In this document: positions 33,056 to 40,970 of the stretch, in pieces
Numbering within the stretch: position 1 is the stretch's first letter
How the letters are laid out: every line of letters starts with the position of its first letter
Assembly: GCF_011752525.1 (NCBI RefSeq)
Contig: NZ_VWXI01000015.1
Coordinates: forward strand, 62,001-126,000
DNA from: Pantoea sp. Cy-639
Lineage (GTDB): Bacteria > Pseudomonadota > Gammaproteobacteria > Pseudomonadales > Pseudomonadaceae
Direction: 5' to 3'
Length of the DNA stretch: 64,000 bases
Notes under the pieces: model-generated
What the model was told of the DNA's origin: nothing
The model's database searches: none
Seen by the model: the letters and a program-made list of their open reading frames with translations, nothing else
Program-made: the position numbers and the translations under genes

Positions 33056-33778
33056 ATGAAACGTCCAAGTGGTCGCGCCGCCGATCAGCTCCGCTCGATC
33101 CGCATTACCCGCAACTACACCAAGCACGCCGAGGGGTCGGTACTGGTCGAGTTCGGTGACACCAAGGTCATCTGCACGGTCAGCGTCGAAAATGGTGTTC
33201 CCCGCTTCCTCAAAGGCCAGGGCCAAGGCTGGCTGACTGCCGAATACGGCATGCTGCCGCGCTCCACTGGCGAGCGTAACCAGCGCGAGGCCAGCCGTGG
33301 CAAGCAAGGTGGCCGCACCCTCGAGATCCAGCGTCTGATCGGCCGCTCCCTGCGCGCTGCGCTGGACATGAGCAAGCTCGGCGATATCACTCTCTATGTC
33401 GACTGCGACGTGATCCAGGCCGATGGCGGCACCCGCACCGCGTCGATCACCGGTGCCATGGTCGCCCTGTGCGACGCCCTGGCGGTGATCAAGAAACGTG
33501 GCGGCCTGAAGGGCGGCAACCCGCTCAAGCACATGATCGCCGCGGTGTCGGTGGGCATGTACCAGGGCGAGGCCGTGCTCGACCTCGACTACCTCGAGGA
33601 CTCGGCAGCCGAGACCGACCTGAACGTGGTCATGACCAGCGCCGGTGGTTTCATCGAGGTGCAAGGCACCGCCGAGGGCGCACCGTTCCAGCCTGAAGAC
33701 TTCAACGCCATGCTGGCGCTGGCGCAGAAGGGCATGGCGGAGATCTTCGAGCTGCAGACGGCCGCGCTGGCTGACTGA
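33056..33778 (+). CDS. rph: Ribonuclease PH
   Basis: 240 residues from ATG 33056. Phosphorolytic 3' exonuclease that matures tRNA ends. RSIRITRNYTKHAEGSVLVEFG and the RNase PH sequences LTAEYGMLPRSTGERNQREA and GRSLRA are present, as is the catalytic-site Asp pair in VDCDVIQADGGTRTAS. The length is normal and the C-terminus is not truncated, unlike in some E. coli K-12 strains. Confidence 0.96.
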   Translation: MKRPSGRAADQLRSIRITRNYTKHAEGSVLVEFGDTKVICTVSVENGVPRFLKGQGQGWLTAEYGMLPRSTGERNQREASRGKQGGRTLEIQRLIGRSLRAALDMSKLGDITLYVDCDVIQADGGTRTASITGAMVALCDALAVIKKRGGLKGGNPLKHMIAAVSVGMYQGEAVLDLDYLEDSAAETDLNVVMTSAGGFIEVQGTAEGAPFQPEDFNAMLALAQKGMAEIFELQTAALAD

Positions 33779-33800
33779 AGGCCGTGACAGGGAGGTGCGA

Positions 33801-34169
33801 ATGAACGACGTGGATCTGCCCGTCACCCCGCCCAACGCCGATGTACGGCAGTGGGCGATGTTCTGTCACCTCTCGGCGCTGCTCGGGTTGGTGATGCCGC
33901 TGGGGCATCTGCTCGGGCCACTGGTGCTGTGGCACCTCAAGCGCGAGCAGGACCCCTTCATCGATGCGCAGGGCAAGGAGGCGCTGAACTTCCAGATCAG
34001 CGTCACCCTCGCCAGCTTCGTCTGCTTCATGCTGATGTTCGTATTCATCGGCATCGTGCTGTTCGCCATGCTGATGGTGGCGGTGCTGATCCTGATCATC
34101 CTGGCGGCGGTGAAGGCCAATGAGGGCAAGGCGTACCGCTATCCATGGATCTGGCGGCCGATCAAATAG
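33801..34169 (+). CDS. DUF4870-type small membrane protein
   Basis: 122 residues. Three hydrophobic segments (about 20-45, 65-90, 90-105) and the DUF4870 sequence DAQGKEALNFQISV at about 56-69. GGAGGTGCGA is an excellent ribosome site for ATG 33801. Function unknown; it lies 22 bp after rph. Confidence 0.85.
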   Translation: MNDVDLPVTPPNADVRQWAMFCHLSALLGLVMPLGHLLGPLVLWHLKREQDPFIDAQGKEALNFQISVTLASFVCFMLMFVFIGIVLFAMLMVAVLILIILAAVKANEGKAYRYPWIWRPIK

Positions 34170-34170
34170 A

Positions 34171-34197
34171 AAACGGGGCCTGAAGCGGCCCCGTTTT
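34171..34197. terminator. Bidirectional terminator between DUF4870 gene and crc
   Basis: AAACGGGGCC-tgaagc-GGCCCCGTTTT: perfect GC stem flanked by A and T runs on both sides, between two convergent stops. Confidence 0.9.
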
Positions 34198-34202
34198 CAT
34201 GT

Positions 34203-34982
34203 TCAGATGGTCAACGTCCAGTCGTAGTCGACGATCAGCGGCGCATGGCGCGAGAAGCGCGGTTGGCGCGGCAGACGGGCATTGCGCACGAAGCGGCGCA
34301 GGCCTGGGGTGAGGATCTGGTAGTCGAAGCGATAACCCAGGTTGAGCATCTCGGCCTGTTCGTTATCCGGCCACCAACTGTACTGGTCACCTTCGCGGCT
34401 GACTTCGCGCAGGGCATCGACATAGCCCATGTCGCCGGTGATCGCGTCCATCCAGGCGCGTTCCGGTGGCAGGAAACCGACCGACTGCTGGCTGTCGCGC
34501 CAGTTCTTGATGTCGAGCTTCTGCTGCGCCACGTAGAACGAGCCGCAATAGATGTATTCGCGGCGCTTGCGGCGCTGCTTGTCCAGGTACTTGGCGAAGT
34601 CGTCCATCAACTTGAACTTCTGGTTCAGGTCTTCGTCGCCGTTCATGCCCGAAGGCAGCAGCAGGCTGGCAATACTTACCTTGTCGAAATCCGCTTGCAG
34701 GTAGCGCCCGTAACGGTCGGCCGTCTCGAAGCCCAGGCCGGTGATGACTGCCTTGGGCTGCATGCGCGAGTAAAGTGCCACGCCACCTTGGGTGGGCACC
34801 TCCGCATCGCAGGCGTAAAGGAAATAGCCATCGAGCTGGAAAGCTGGGTCATCGAGTTCAAAGGCCGAGGCGCGGGTATCCTGAAGGCAGATGACGTCGG
34901 CATTCTGGGCTTGCAGCCAGCTGAGCAATCCACGCTCGGCCGCAGCCTGAATGCCATTCACGTTCACACTGATGATCCGCAT
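34203..34982 (-). CDS. crc: Catabolite repression control protein Crc
   Basis: 259 residues, exactly the usual length. It has the exonuclease III/AP endonuclease fold but lost catalytic residues are visible: the family LQET is LQDT (D35), GDxN is GSFY, and SDH is SRH near the C-terminus. This agrees with Crc acting with Hfq to block translation of catabolic mRNAs rather than cutting DNA. ATG 34982 (MRIISVNVNG) is chosen over an in-frame ATG four codons upstream. Divergent from pyrE. Confidence 0.96.
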   Translation of the reverse strand: MRIISVNVNGIQAAAERGLLSWLQAQNADVICLQDTRASAFELDDPAFQLDGYFLYACDAEVPTQGGVALYSRMQPKAVITGLGFETADRYGRYLQADFDKVSIASLLLPSGMNGDEDLNQKFKLMDDFAKYLDKQRRKRREYIYCGSFYVAQQKLDIKNWRDSQQSVGFLPPERAWMDAITGDMGYVDALREVSREGDQYSWWPDNEQAEMLNLGYRFDYQILTPGLRRFVRNARLPRQPRFSRHAPLIVDYDWTLTI

Positions 34983-35062
34983 AAATGGCCCCAAAAATCT
35001 CGTGCGTGTATGATACCCGAGCTCAACACATTTAGCTAAATCCGTGGTGTCCGGGACTCTTC

Positions 35063-35704
35063 ATGCAGCCGTATCAGCGCGACTTCATCCGTTTTGCCAT
35101 CGAACGCGGCGTTCTGCGTTTCGGTGAGTTCACTCTGAAATCGGGGCGTACCAGCCCGTACTTCTTCAATGCCGGCCTGTTCAACACAGGTTCCGCCCTT
35201 GCCCAGCTGGGGCGTTGCTACGCCGCCGCCATCGTCGACAGCAAGATTCCGTTCGACGTGCTGTTCGGCCCGGCCTACAAGGGCATTCCGCTGGCTGCGG
35301 CCACCGCGGTGGCCCTGGCCGAGCAACATCAGCTCGACATGCCCTGGTGCTTCAATCGCAAGGAAGCCAAGGACCATGGCGAGGGTGGCAGCCTGGTCGG
35401 CGCACCGCTGGCCGGCGACGTGCTGATCATCGACGACGTGATCACCGCGGGCACTGCCATCCGCGAGGTCATGCAGATCATCAACGCCCAGCAGGCCAAG
35501 GCCGCTGGCGTGCTGATCGCGCTGAACCGCGAGGAGCGTGGCAATGGCGAGCTTTCGGCGATCCAGGAGGTCGAGCGTGACTTCGGTATCCCGGTAGTGA
35601 GCATCGTCTCGCTGACCCAGGTGCTGGAGTACCTGGCCGACGATCCGCAGCTCAAGCAGCACCTGCCGGCCGTCGAGGCCTACCGCGCCCAGTACGGCAT
35701 TTGA
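35063..35704 (+). CDS. pyrE: Orotate phosphoribosyltransferase
   Basis: 213 residues. The PRPP-binding motif VLIIDDVITAGTA is at about 120-132; LKSGRTSPYFFNAGLF near the N-terminus and the catalytic loop KEAKDHGEGG are present. It converts orotate to OMP in pyrimidine synthesis. The divergent pyrE-crc promoter region is only 80 bp. Confidence 0.97.
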   Translation: MQPYQRDFIRFAIERGVLRFGEFTLKSGRTSPYFFNAGLFNTGSALAQLGRCYAAAIVDSKIPFDVLFGPAYKGIPLAAATAVALAEQHQLDMPWCFNRKEAKDHGEGGSLVGAPLAGDVLIIDDVITAGTAIREVMQIINAQQAKAAGVLIALNREERGNGELSAIQEVERDFGIPVVSIVSLTQVLEYLADDPQLKQHLPAVEAYRAQYGI

Positions 35705-35721
35705 CGTAGCCGCGACAAGCA

Positions 35722-35747
35722 AAAGGCGACCTGAGGGTCGCCTTTTT
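35722..35747 (+). terminator. Terminator after pyrE
   Basis: AAAGGCGACC-tga-GGGTCGCCTTTTT, a 10-bp stem with T-run, 18 bp after the stop. Confidence 0.92.
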
Positions 35748-35759
35748 CATGCGTGTCTG

Positions 35760-35966
35760 TCAGCGTCCGTTGGGGTAGGGATCCTGTGCCGCGTCGCCGC
35801 GACCGCTGAGAATCTTCCATGCGCGCTTAGGGTGGGAGTTGGCATCGAAGGCGGGGCAGGGTGGCAACGACTTCTTGCTCTGGTTGGAGTACTTGTAGCC
35901 GCAGTCCGCACATGCGTAGCTGCCTGCGGAGACATCGCTGCCGTAGGGCACCTCGTCTTTTTTCAT
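35760..35966 (-). CDS. Small zinc-ribbon-like protein
   Basis: 68 residues. CADCGYKYS holds C19 and C22; C37 follows in SLPPCPAF, with H45 possibly the fourth ligand. AGGAGA precedes the ATG by about seven bases. The pattern is that of short rubredoxin-like or zinc-ribbon proteins; function unknown. Convergent with pyrE, apparently monocistronic. Confidence 0.75.
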   Translation of the reverse strand: MKKDEVPYGSDVSAGSYACADCGYKYSNQSKKSLPPCPAFDANSHPKRAWKILSGRGDAAQDPYPNGR

Positions 35967-36067
35967 CGCTGGATCTCCTATATGTGAGAAGTGTCCATGC
36001 TAATCAGGCGATGAAAGCAGATGTTGTAGTACCCATCCTGCGCATCTGTGGGATAGTTCCGCCAATC

Positions 36068-36118
36068 ATCGCAGAGCAAGCCTGTGCCGATTCTGGCGCG
36101 GGCTTGCCCCACGATGAT
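36068..36118. repeat. REPIN downstream of the DUF799 gene
   Basis: ATCGCAGAGCAAGCCTGTGCC faces GGCGCGGGCTTGCCCCACGAT, inverted copies of the common core with several mismatches. Confidence 0.7.
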
Positions 36119-36124
36119 CCCCGG

Positions 36125-36784
36125 TCAGTCGGTACCGTACTTCGGCGAACGGGGTCCGTAGAGGATTCCGCCATTCGGGTTGGGCGACAGCAGGCGAGCG
36201 CTGGTCATGCCGGCGATCGGATAACCGGCGTCGTCCTGCACGCTGCTGATCACCTGGTTGATGGCTGCCGTGATCAGCATGCCGATCAGGCCGCCCTGGT
36301 TCTGCCGGCCTTCCTCGCTGGACGCGGTGGCGCTGCCGGTCCACAGGGTGGCGCCGGTCTTCAGGTCGACCAGCTTGGCGCTGGCGGTGACGATGGTCGC
36401 GCTGCTGAGGATCATGTAGCGCGTGCCATAGTCGCTGACGGTCACGTACAGGCCCGCGTCGGCACCGAAGATCTCCTGCAGCTTGGCGGTCGGCAGCTGA
36501 TGGATGTCAGCCGAGGTGGTCATGCCGTTCTGACGGAAGGTCTCGTCCACCAAGGCGACCGGCATCACATAGTAGCCGGCTTCGGCCAGCGGATAGGTGG
36601 CCTGGGACAGCATGCTGTAGGTGGCCTTGACGTCCGGCGACTCGTTCAGCGGTGGCAGGATCAGGATCGATTTCGGCCGGCTCTGCTTGTAGGCCGAATA
36701 GTCGATGCTCTTGCGCTCGGCGCAGCCGGCGAACAGCGCCAGCACGCAGGCGCCGACGACCAGGCGGGTGAAGTGCTTGATCAC
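36125..36784 (-). CDS. DUF799 (GNA1162-like) lipoprotein
   Basis: 219 residues from GTG 36784, which overlaps the preceding stop by four bases (GTGA). A signal peptide ends in the lipobox LFAGC (Cys about 21). SKPKSILILPP-like sequence and the family region GADAGLYVTVSDYGTRYMIL are visible. Members are outer-membrane lipoproteins encoded with CsgG-like and DUF4810 partners; the role is unknown. Last of the three-gene set. Confidence 0.87.
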   Translation of the reverse strand: MIKHFTRLVVGACVLALFAGCAERKSIDYSAYKQSRPKSILILPPLNESPDVKATYSMLSQATYPLAEAGYYVMPVALVDETFRQNGMTTSADIHQLPTAKLQEIFGADAGLYVTVSDYGTRYMILSSATIVTASAKLVDLKTGATLWTGSATASSEEGRQNQGGLIGMLITAAINQVISSVQDDAGYPIAGMTSARLLSPNPNGGILYGPRSPKYGTD

Positions 36785-37149
36785 GGCTTGGCTCCTTTGC
36801 TGGCGTTGTTCATCAGGAAGTCCATGTACTTCGCCGACTCAGGGAACAGCGCCTTCTCGGTGCGCAATTGCTGGATCATCTGGTCGTCCTTGCCCAGGCT
36901 CGAGTACAGCAGGCCCAGTTGCGCGTGGTAGCCCGGTGGCACCGCGCCGTTCTTGGCCTTGATCTTTTCCAGGTCGCGCTCCAGGGCGATGACCTGCTCT
37001 TCCTTGGCGTCGCCCTTGAGGTAGCTGTAGACCTGGGGCTGATAGCTTTCCCACTGGTACAGCGGTTTGGGCGAGTTGCAGCCGGCCAGCAGGGCGCTGC
37101 CCAGCAGCAGCCCGACGGCAGTGCGCCAGGCTGGTGTGGTGATACGCAT
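36781..37149 (-). CDS. DUF4810 lipoprotein
   Basis: 122 residues from ATG 37149. The lipobox is LLAGC (about 20-24). The mature part starts NSPKPLYQWESYQPQVYSYLKGD, followed by charged helices with a TPR-like pattern (PGYHAQLGLLYSSLGKDDQMIQQL). It lies between the CsgG-like and DUF799 genes: 26 bp downstream of the first and overlapping the second. Confidence 0.87.
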   Translation of the reverse strand: MRITTPAWRTAVGLLLGSALLAGCNSPKPLYQWESYQPQVYSYLKGDAKEEQVIALERDLEKIKAKNGAVPPGYHAQLGLLYSSLGKDDQMIQQLRTEKALFPESAKYMDFLMNNASKGAKP

Positions 37150-37175
37150 CGAACGTTCTTCCTTGTGTGGTCCGC

Positions 37176-37856
37176 TTACTGGGCCTGTGGTTTCCACTGG
37201 CCGCTCTCGACGGCGCCGACCAGCTTGTTCACGGCTTCGCGCATGGCCAGGTCGAGGACCTTGCCATTGAGGGTCGAGTCATAGCTGGCGGTACCGCCGA
37301 AGCCGATGATCTCGCGGTTGGACAGGGCGTACTCACCCGCGCCCTGGCTGGAATAGACCACTTCCGAAGTGCTGATGTTGACGATGTTCAGCGCCACCTT
37401 GGCATAGGCGATCTGGGTCTTGCCGCGGCCGAGGATGCCGAACAGCTGATGGTCGCCGACTTCCTTGCGGCCGAACTCGGTCACGTCGCCGGTGACCACG
37501 AAGTCCGCGCCTTTCAGGCGCTGGGCCTGGCCCTTGATCGCCGCTTCCTGCTGGATCTCGCCCATGTTGTCGCGATCGAGCACGTTGAAGCGGTTGGTCT
37601 GTTGCAGGTGGGTGATCAGGATGGTCTTGGCCTGGCCGCCGAGGCGGTCGACGCCGTCGGAGAAGATGCCGCGCATGTAGCTGGAGCGGTTGTCGAACTT
37701 GCCCACGGCGATCGGCGTGCGTACGCCGCTGTAGGGACGGTTGACGCTCTCGACCTGCTGCACGGCGACAGCGGTGGATGTTTCGGTGGCGCAGCCGGCG
37801 ATGGACCCGACAGCCAGGGCGACTGCCAGCACGAGTCCTTGTGATGCGTATTTCAC
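37176..37856 (-). CDS. CsgG-like lipoprotein
   Basis: 226 residues from GTG 37856, chosen because TGGAG is seven bases upstream and because this start gives a normal signal peptide (KYASQGLVLAVALAVGSIAGC). An in-frame ATG 45 bases upstream would add an unlikely leader. The body is a CsgG/curli-production-like domain (RTPIAVGKFDNRSS; ADFVVTGDVTEFG). It is the first gene of a lipoprotein trio and may form or assist an outer-membrane assembly. No curli subunit genes are near. Confidence 0.85.
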   Translation of the reverse strand: MKYASQGLVLAVALAVGSIAGCATETSTAVAVQQVESVNRPYSGVRTPIAVGKFDNRSSYMRGIFSDGVDRLGGQAKTILITHLQQTNRFNVLDRDNMGEIQQEAAIKGQAQRLKGADFVVTGDVTEFGRKEVGDHQLFGILGRGKTQIAYAKVALNIVNISTSEVVYSSQGAGEYALSNREIIGFGGTASYDSTLNGKVLDLAMREAVNKLVGAVESGQWKPQAQ

Positions 37857-37956
37857 GCGTGTACTCCAGATGGGTGGAAGCAAATTGCTATTGGCCTTCA
37901 TTTGGCCACGTTGTTTCGGCAGCTTATCTGGAATCTTGACGGTGAAACATGAAAAT

Positions 37957-37978
37957 GATGGCCACAAGCCATCTTTTT
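37957..37978. terminator. Possible terminator of the argB transcript
   Basis: GATGGC-cacaa-GCCATC with TTTTT on the right and AAAAT on the left, so it works in either direction. For the argB strand it would follow the REPIN, before the csgG-like gene. The stem is short (6 bp). Confidence 0.5.
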
Positions 37979-37998
37979 CTGGGTGCTCGCCTGAATGC

Positions 37999-38052
37999 AT
38001 CGCGGGGCAAGCCCGCTGCCACGATCATGTGTGGAAGCAGGCTTGCCCCGCG
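37999..38052. repeat. REPIN downstream of argB
   Basis: ATCGCGGGGCAAGCCCGCTG faces CAGGCTTGCCCCGCG: a well-conserved inverted pair with a spacer of about 20 bases. Confidence 0.85.
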
Positions 38053-38065
38053 CTGGGGAGCTGGA

Positions 38066-38971
38066 TCAGCGTGGCTTGTGGTTGGTGATCAGGGTACCGA
38101 CGCCGCTGTCGGTGAAGATCTCCAGCAGCACGGCGTTGGGCACGCGGCCATCGATGATGTGCGAGCTGTTGACGCCACCCTGGACCGCTTCCAAGGCGCA
38201 CTTGATCTTGGGCAGCATACCGCCGTAGATGGTGCCGTCGGCGATCAGGTCGTTGACCTGCTCGGTGGTCAGGCCGGTCAGCACCTGGCCCTGCTTGTCC
38301 ATCAGGCCGGCGATGTTGGTCAGCAGCATCAGCTTCTCGGCCTTCAGCGCTTCGGCCACCTTGCCGGCCACCAGGTCGGCGTTGATGTTGTACGACTCGC
38401 CATTGGCACCCACGCCGATCGGCGCGATCACCGGGATGAAGTCGCCCTTGACCAGCATGTTCAGCAGGTCGGTGTTGACGCTCTCGACCTCGCCGACGTG
38501 ACCGATGTCGATGATCTCGGGCTGGGTCATCTCCGGGGTCTGGCGGCTGACGGTGAGCTTGCGCGCACGGATCAGCTCGGCGTCCTTGCCGGTCAGGCCG
38601 ATGGCGCTGCCGCCATGGCGGTTGATCAGGTTGACGATGTCCTTGTTCACCTGGCCGCCCAGAACCATCTCCACCACATCCATGGTCGCCGCGTCGGTGA
38701 CACGCATGCCGTCGATGAAGTGGCTCTCGATCGACAGGCGCTTGAGCAGGTCGCCGATCTGCGGGCCGCCGCCGTGCACGACCACCGGGTTGATGCCCAC
38801 GGCCTTCATCAGCACGATGTCACGGGCGAAGCCGGTCTTGAGCTCCTCGCTCTCCATCGCGTTGCCGCCGTACTTGATCACCAGGGTCTTGCCGACGAAG
38901 CGGCGGATGTAGGGCAGTGCTTCGGACAAAACCTCGGCTACATGGGAAGCGGCATCGCGATCGAGGGTCAT
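38066..38971 (-). CDS. argB: Acetylglutamate kinase
   Basis: 301 residues, normal length. VIKYGGNAM near the N-terminus binds the phosphates, VVVHGGGPQIG binds substrate, and the long C-terminal part holds the IAGLMDKQGQVLTGLT region. It phosphorylates N-acetylglutamate, the second step of arginine synthesis. It is 30 bp downstream of algC in a run of four same-strand genes. Confidence 0.97.
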   Translation of the reverse strand: MTLDRDAASHVAEVLSEALPYIRRFVGKTLVIKYGGNAMESEELKTGFARDIVLMKAVGINPVVVHGGGPQIGDLLKRLSIESHFIDGMRVTDAATMDVVEMVLGGQVNKDIVNLINRHGGSAIGLTGKDAELIRARKLTVSRQTPEMTQPEIIDIGHVGEVESVNTDLLNMLVKGDFIPVIAPIGVGANGESYNINADLVAGKVAEALKAEKLMLLTNIAGLMDKQGQVLTGLTTEQVNDLIADGTIYGGMLPKIKCALEAVQGGVNSSHIIDGRVPNAVLLEIFTDSGVGTLITNHKPR

Positions 38972-39001
38972 GCAGGGCTCCAGATAAGGAACGGATAGTC
39001 G

Positions 39002-40399
39002 TCAGAACGGCAGTTGCAGGCCTGGTTCGACCTGCAGCAACTGTGTGCGGAATACAGCCTTGATACGGTCGAGCTCCGCCGCGCTGTCGGCCTCGAAGCG
39101 CAGCACCAGCACCGGCGTGGTGTTGGAGGCGCGGACCAGGCCCCAGCCGTGGGGGTAGTCGACCCGCACACCGTCGATGGTGGTCAGGTTGGCATCGCCC
39201 CAGTCGGCCTTGCGTTGCAGAGCATCAATGATGCTGAATTTACCTTCGTCGGTCACATCGATGTTGATTTCCGGCGTGGAAATGTCGTTCGGGAACGCAG
39301 CGAACAGACTTTCGGCGTCCTGGCCGGCCTTGCTGAGGATCTCCAGCAGGCGCGCGGCGCTGTAGATGCCGTCGTCGAAACCGTACCAGCGCTCCTTGAT
39401 GAAGATGTGACCGCTCATCTCGCCGGCCAGCAGCGAACCGGTCTGCTTCATCTTCTTCTTGATCAGCGAGTGGCCGGTCTTCCACATCAGCGCACGGCCG
39501 CCGTGCTGCTCGATCAGCGGGGTCAGGCGGCGGGTGCACTTGACGTCGAAGATGATCTCGGCGCCCGGGTTGCGCGACAGCACGTCCTGGGCGAACAGCA
39601 TCAGCAGGCGGTCCGCATAGACAATGCTGCCGGTGTTGGTCACCACGCCGACGCGGTCGCCATCGCCGTCGAAGGCCAGGCCGATGTCGGCGCCGGTCTC
39701 TTTCACCTTGGCGATCAGGTCGGTCAGGTTCTCGGGCTTGCCCGGGTCCGGGTGATGGTTGGGGAAGTGGCCGTCGACCTCGCAGAACAGCGGGATCACT
39801 TCGCAGTCCAGGGCTTCGATCAGTTGCGGGGCGATTACCCCGGCGGCGCCATTGCCGCAGTCGACGACCACTTTCAGGCGCTTGGCCAGTTTCACGTCGC
39901 CAACGATCTGCTGGAAGTAGCGCTCGAGAATCTCGACCTTCTCGACACGGCCTTCGCCGCGGGTCAGGTCATTGTTCTTCAGGCGGGCGAGCAGGGCCTG
40001 GATCTGTTCGTTGGCCAGGGTGTCGCCAGCGATGACGATCTTGAAGCCGTTGTAGTCCGGAGGATTGTGGCTGCCAGTGAGCATCACGCCCGACTTGCCG
40101 GCCAGCACGTTGGCGGCGTAGTACAGCGCTGGAGTCGGCACCAGGCCGACGTCGCTGACCTGGCAACCAGCATCGACCAGGCCCTTGATCAGTTGCTCGA
40201 CCAGCATCGGGCCGGACAGGCGGCCATCGCGGCCGACCGAGACCTGCGGCTCGCCCTGGGCGAGGGTCTGGGCGCCGATGGCGCGGCCGATCCAGTAGGC
40301 GGTTTCGCCGGTGAGCGTCTTGCCGACCACGCCGCGGATGTCATAGGCGCGGAAGATGCTGTCGGGCAGTGCAGGTACCAGGTGGGCCATGTCGTTCAT
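39002..40399 (-). CDS. algC: Phosphomannomutase/phosphoglucomutase AlgC
   Basis: 465 residues from ATG 40399 (MNDMAHLVP). The phosphoserine site is S110 in TGSHNPP and the metal loop DGDGDR is at about 244-249. The sugar-ring loop GEMSGHI is present. It supplies mannose- and glucose-1-phosphate for alginate, LPS and other polysaccharides. It lies between dut and argB. Confidence 0.96.
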   Translation of the reverse strand: MNDMAHLVPALPDSIFRAYDIRGVVGKTLTGETAYWIGRAIGAQTLAQGEPQVSVGRDGRLSGPMLVEQLIKGLVDAGCQVSDVGLVPTPALYYAANVLAGKSGVMLTGSHNPPDYNGFKIVIAGDTLANEQIQALLARLKNNDLTRGEGRVEKVEILERYFQQIVGDVKLAKRLKVVVDCGNGAAGVIAPQLIEALDCEVIPLFCEVDGHFPNHHPDPGKPENLTDLIAKVKETGADIGLAFDGDGDRVGVVTNTGSIVYADRLLMLFAQDVLSRNPGAEIIFDVKCTRRLTPLIEQHGGRALMWKTGHSLIKKKMKQTGSLLAGEMSGHIFIKERWYGFDDGIYSAARLLEILSKAGQDAESLFAAFPNDISTPEINIDVTDEGKFSIIDALQRKADWGDANLTTIDGVRVDYPHGWGLVRASNTTPVLVLRFEADSAAELDRIKAVFRTQLLQVEPGLQLPF

Positions 40400-40509
40400 C
40401 TCTGGGGACTCCATTGGTCAGAGGCTTCTGGGCGGGCACAAACTGAACGGTTGGACGGTGGATCGCCCAGAGAGTTCGCCATCCTTGGCTTCAGTGGTCG
40501 GGCTGTGGG

Positions 40510-40965
40510 TCAGCGGGTGCCCGAGTGGCCGAAACCGCCGGCACCGCGTTGGGTCTCGTCGAACTGCTCGACGATATCGAAGTGCGCCTGCACCACCGGC
40601 ACCAGGATCAGCTGGGCGATACGCTCGCCAACGGTGATGGTGAACGGCGTGCTGCCACGGTTCCAGCAGGAGACCATCAGCTCGCCCTGGTAGTCCGAAT
40701 CGATCAGGCCGACCAGGTTGCCCAGCACGATACCGTGCTTGTGGCCCAGGCCCGAGCGCGGCAGGATCATGGCCGCCAGGCCCGGGTCGCCGATGTACAC
40801 CGACAGGCCGGTAGGGATCAGCAGGGTCTGGCCCGGCTCGAGGACGGTGTCCTCCTTGAGCAGGGCGCGCAGGTCGAGGCCGGCCGAGCCTGGGGTGGCG
40901 TACTGCGGCAGGGGGAATTCGGAGCCCAGGCGAGGGTCGAGGATCTTGGCTTGAAGAGCGTGCAT
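40510..40965 (-). CDS. dut: dUTP pyrophosphatase
   Basis: 151 residues of trimeric dUTPase. Motifs 1-5 are visible: AGLDLRA, PRSGLGHKHGI, GLIDSDYQGEL, GERIAQLILVPV and the C-terminal Gly-rich RGAGGFGHSGTR. It removes dUTP and makes dUMP. It starts 5 bp after the coaBC stop. Confidence 0.97.
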   Translation of the reverse strand: MHALQAKILDPRLGSEFPLPQYATPGSAGLDLRALLKEDTVLEPGQTLLIPTGLSVYIGDPGLAAMILPRSGLGHKHGIVLGNLVGLIDSDYQGELMVSCWNRGSTPFTITVGERIAQLILVPVVQAHFDIVEQFDETQRGAGGFGHSGTR

Positions 40966-40970
40966 GTAAC

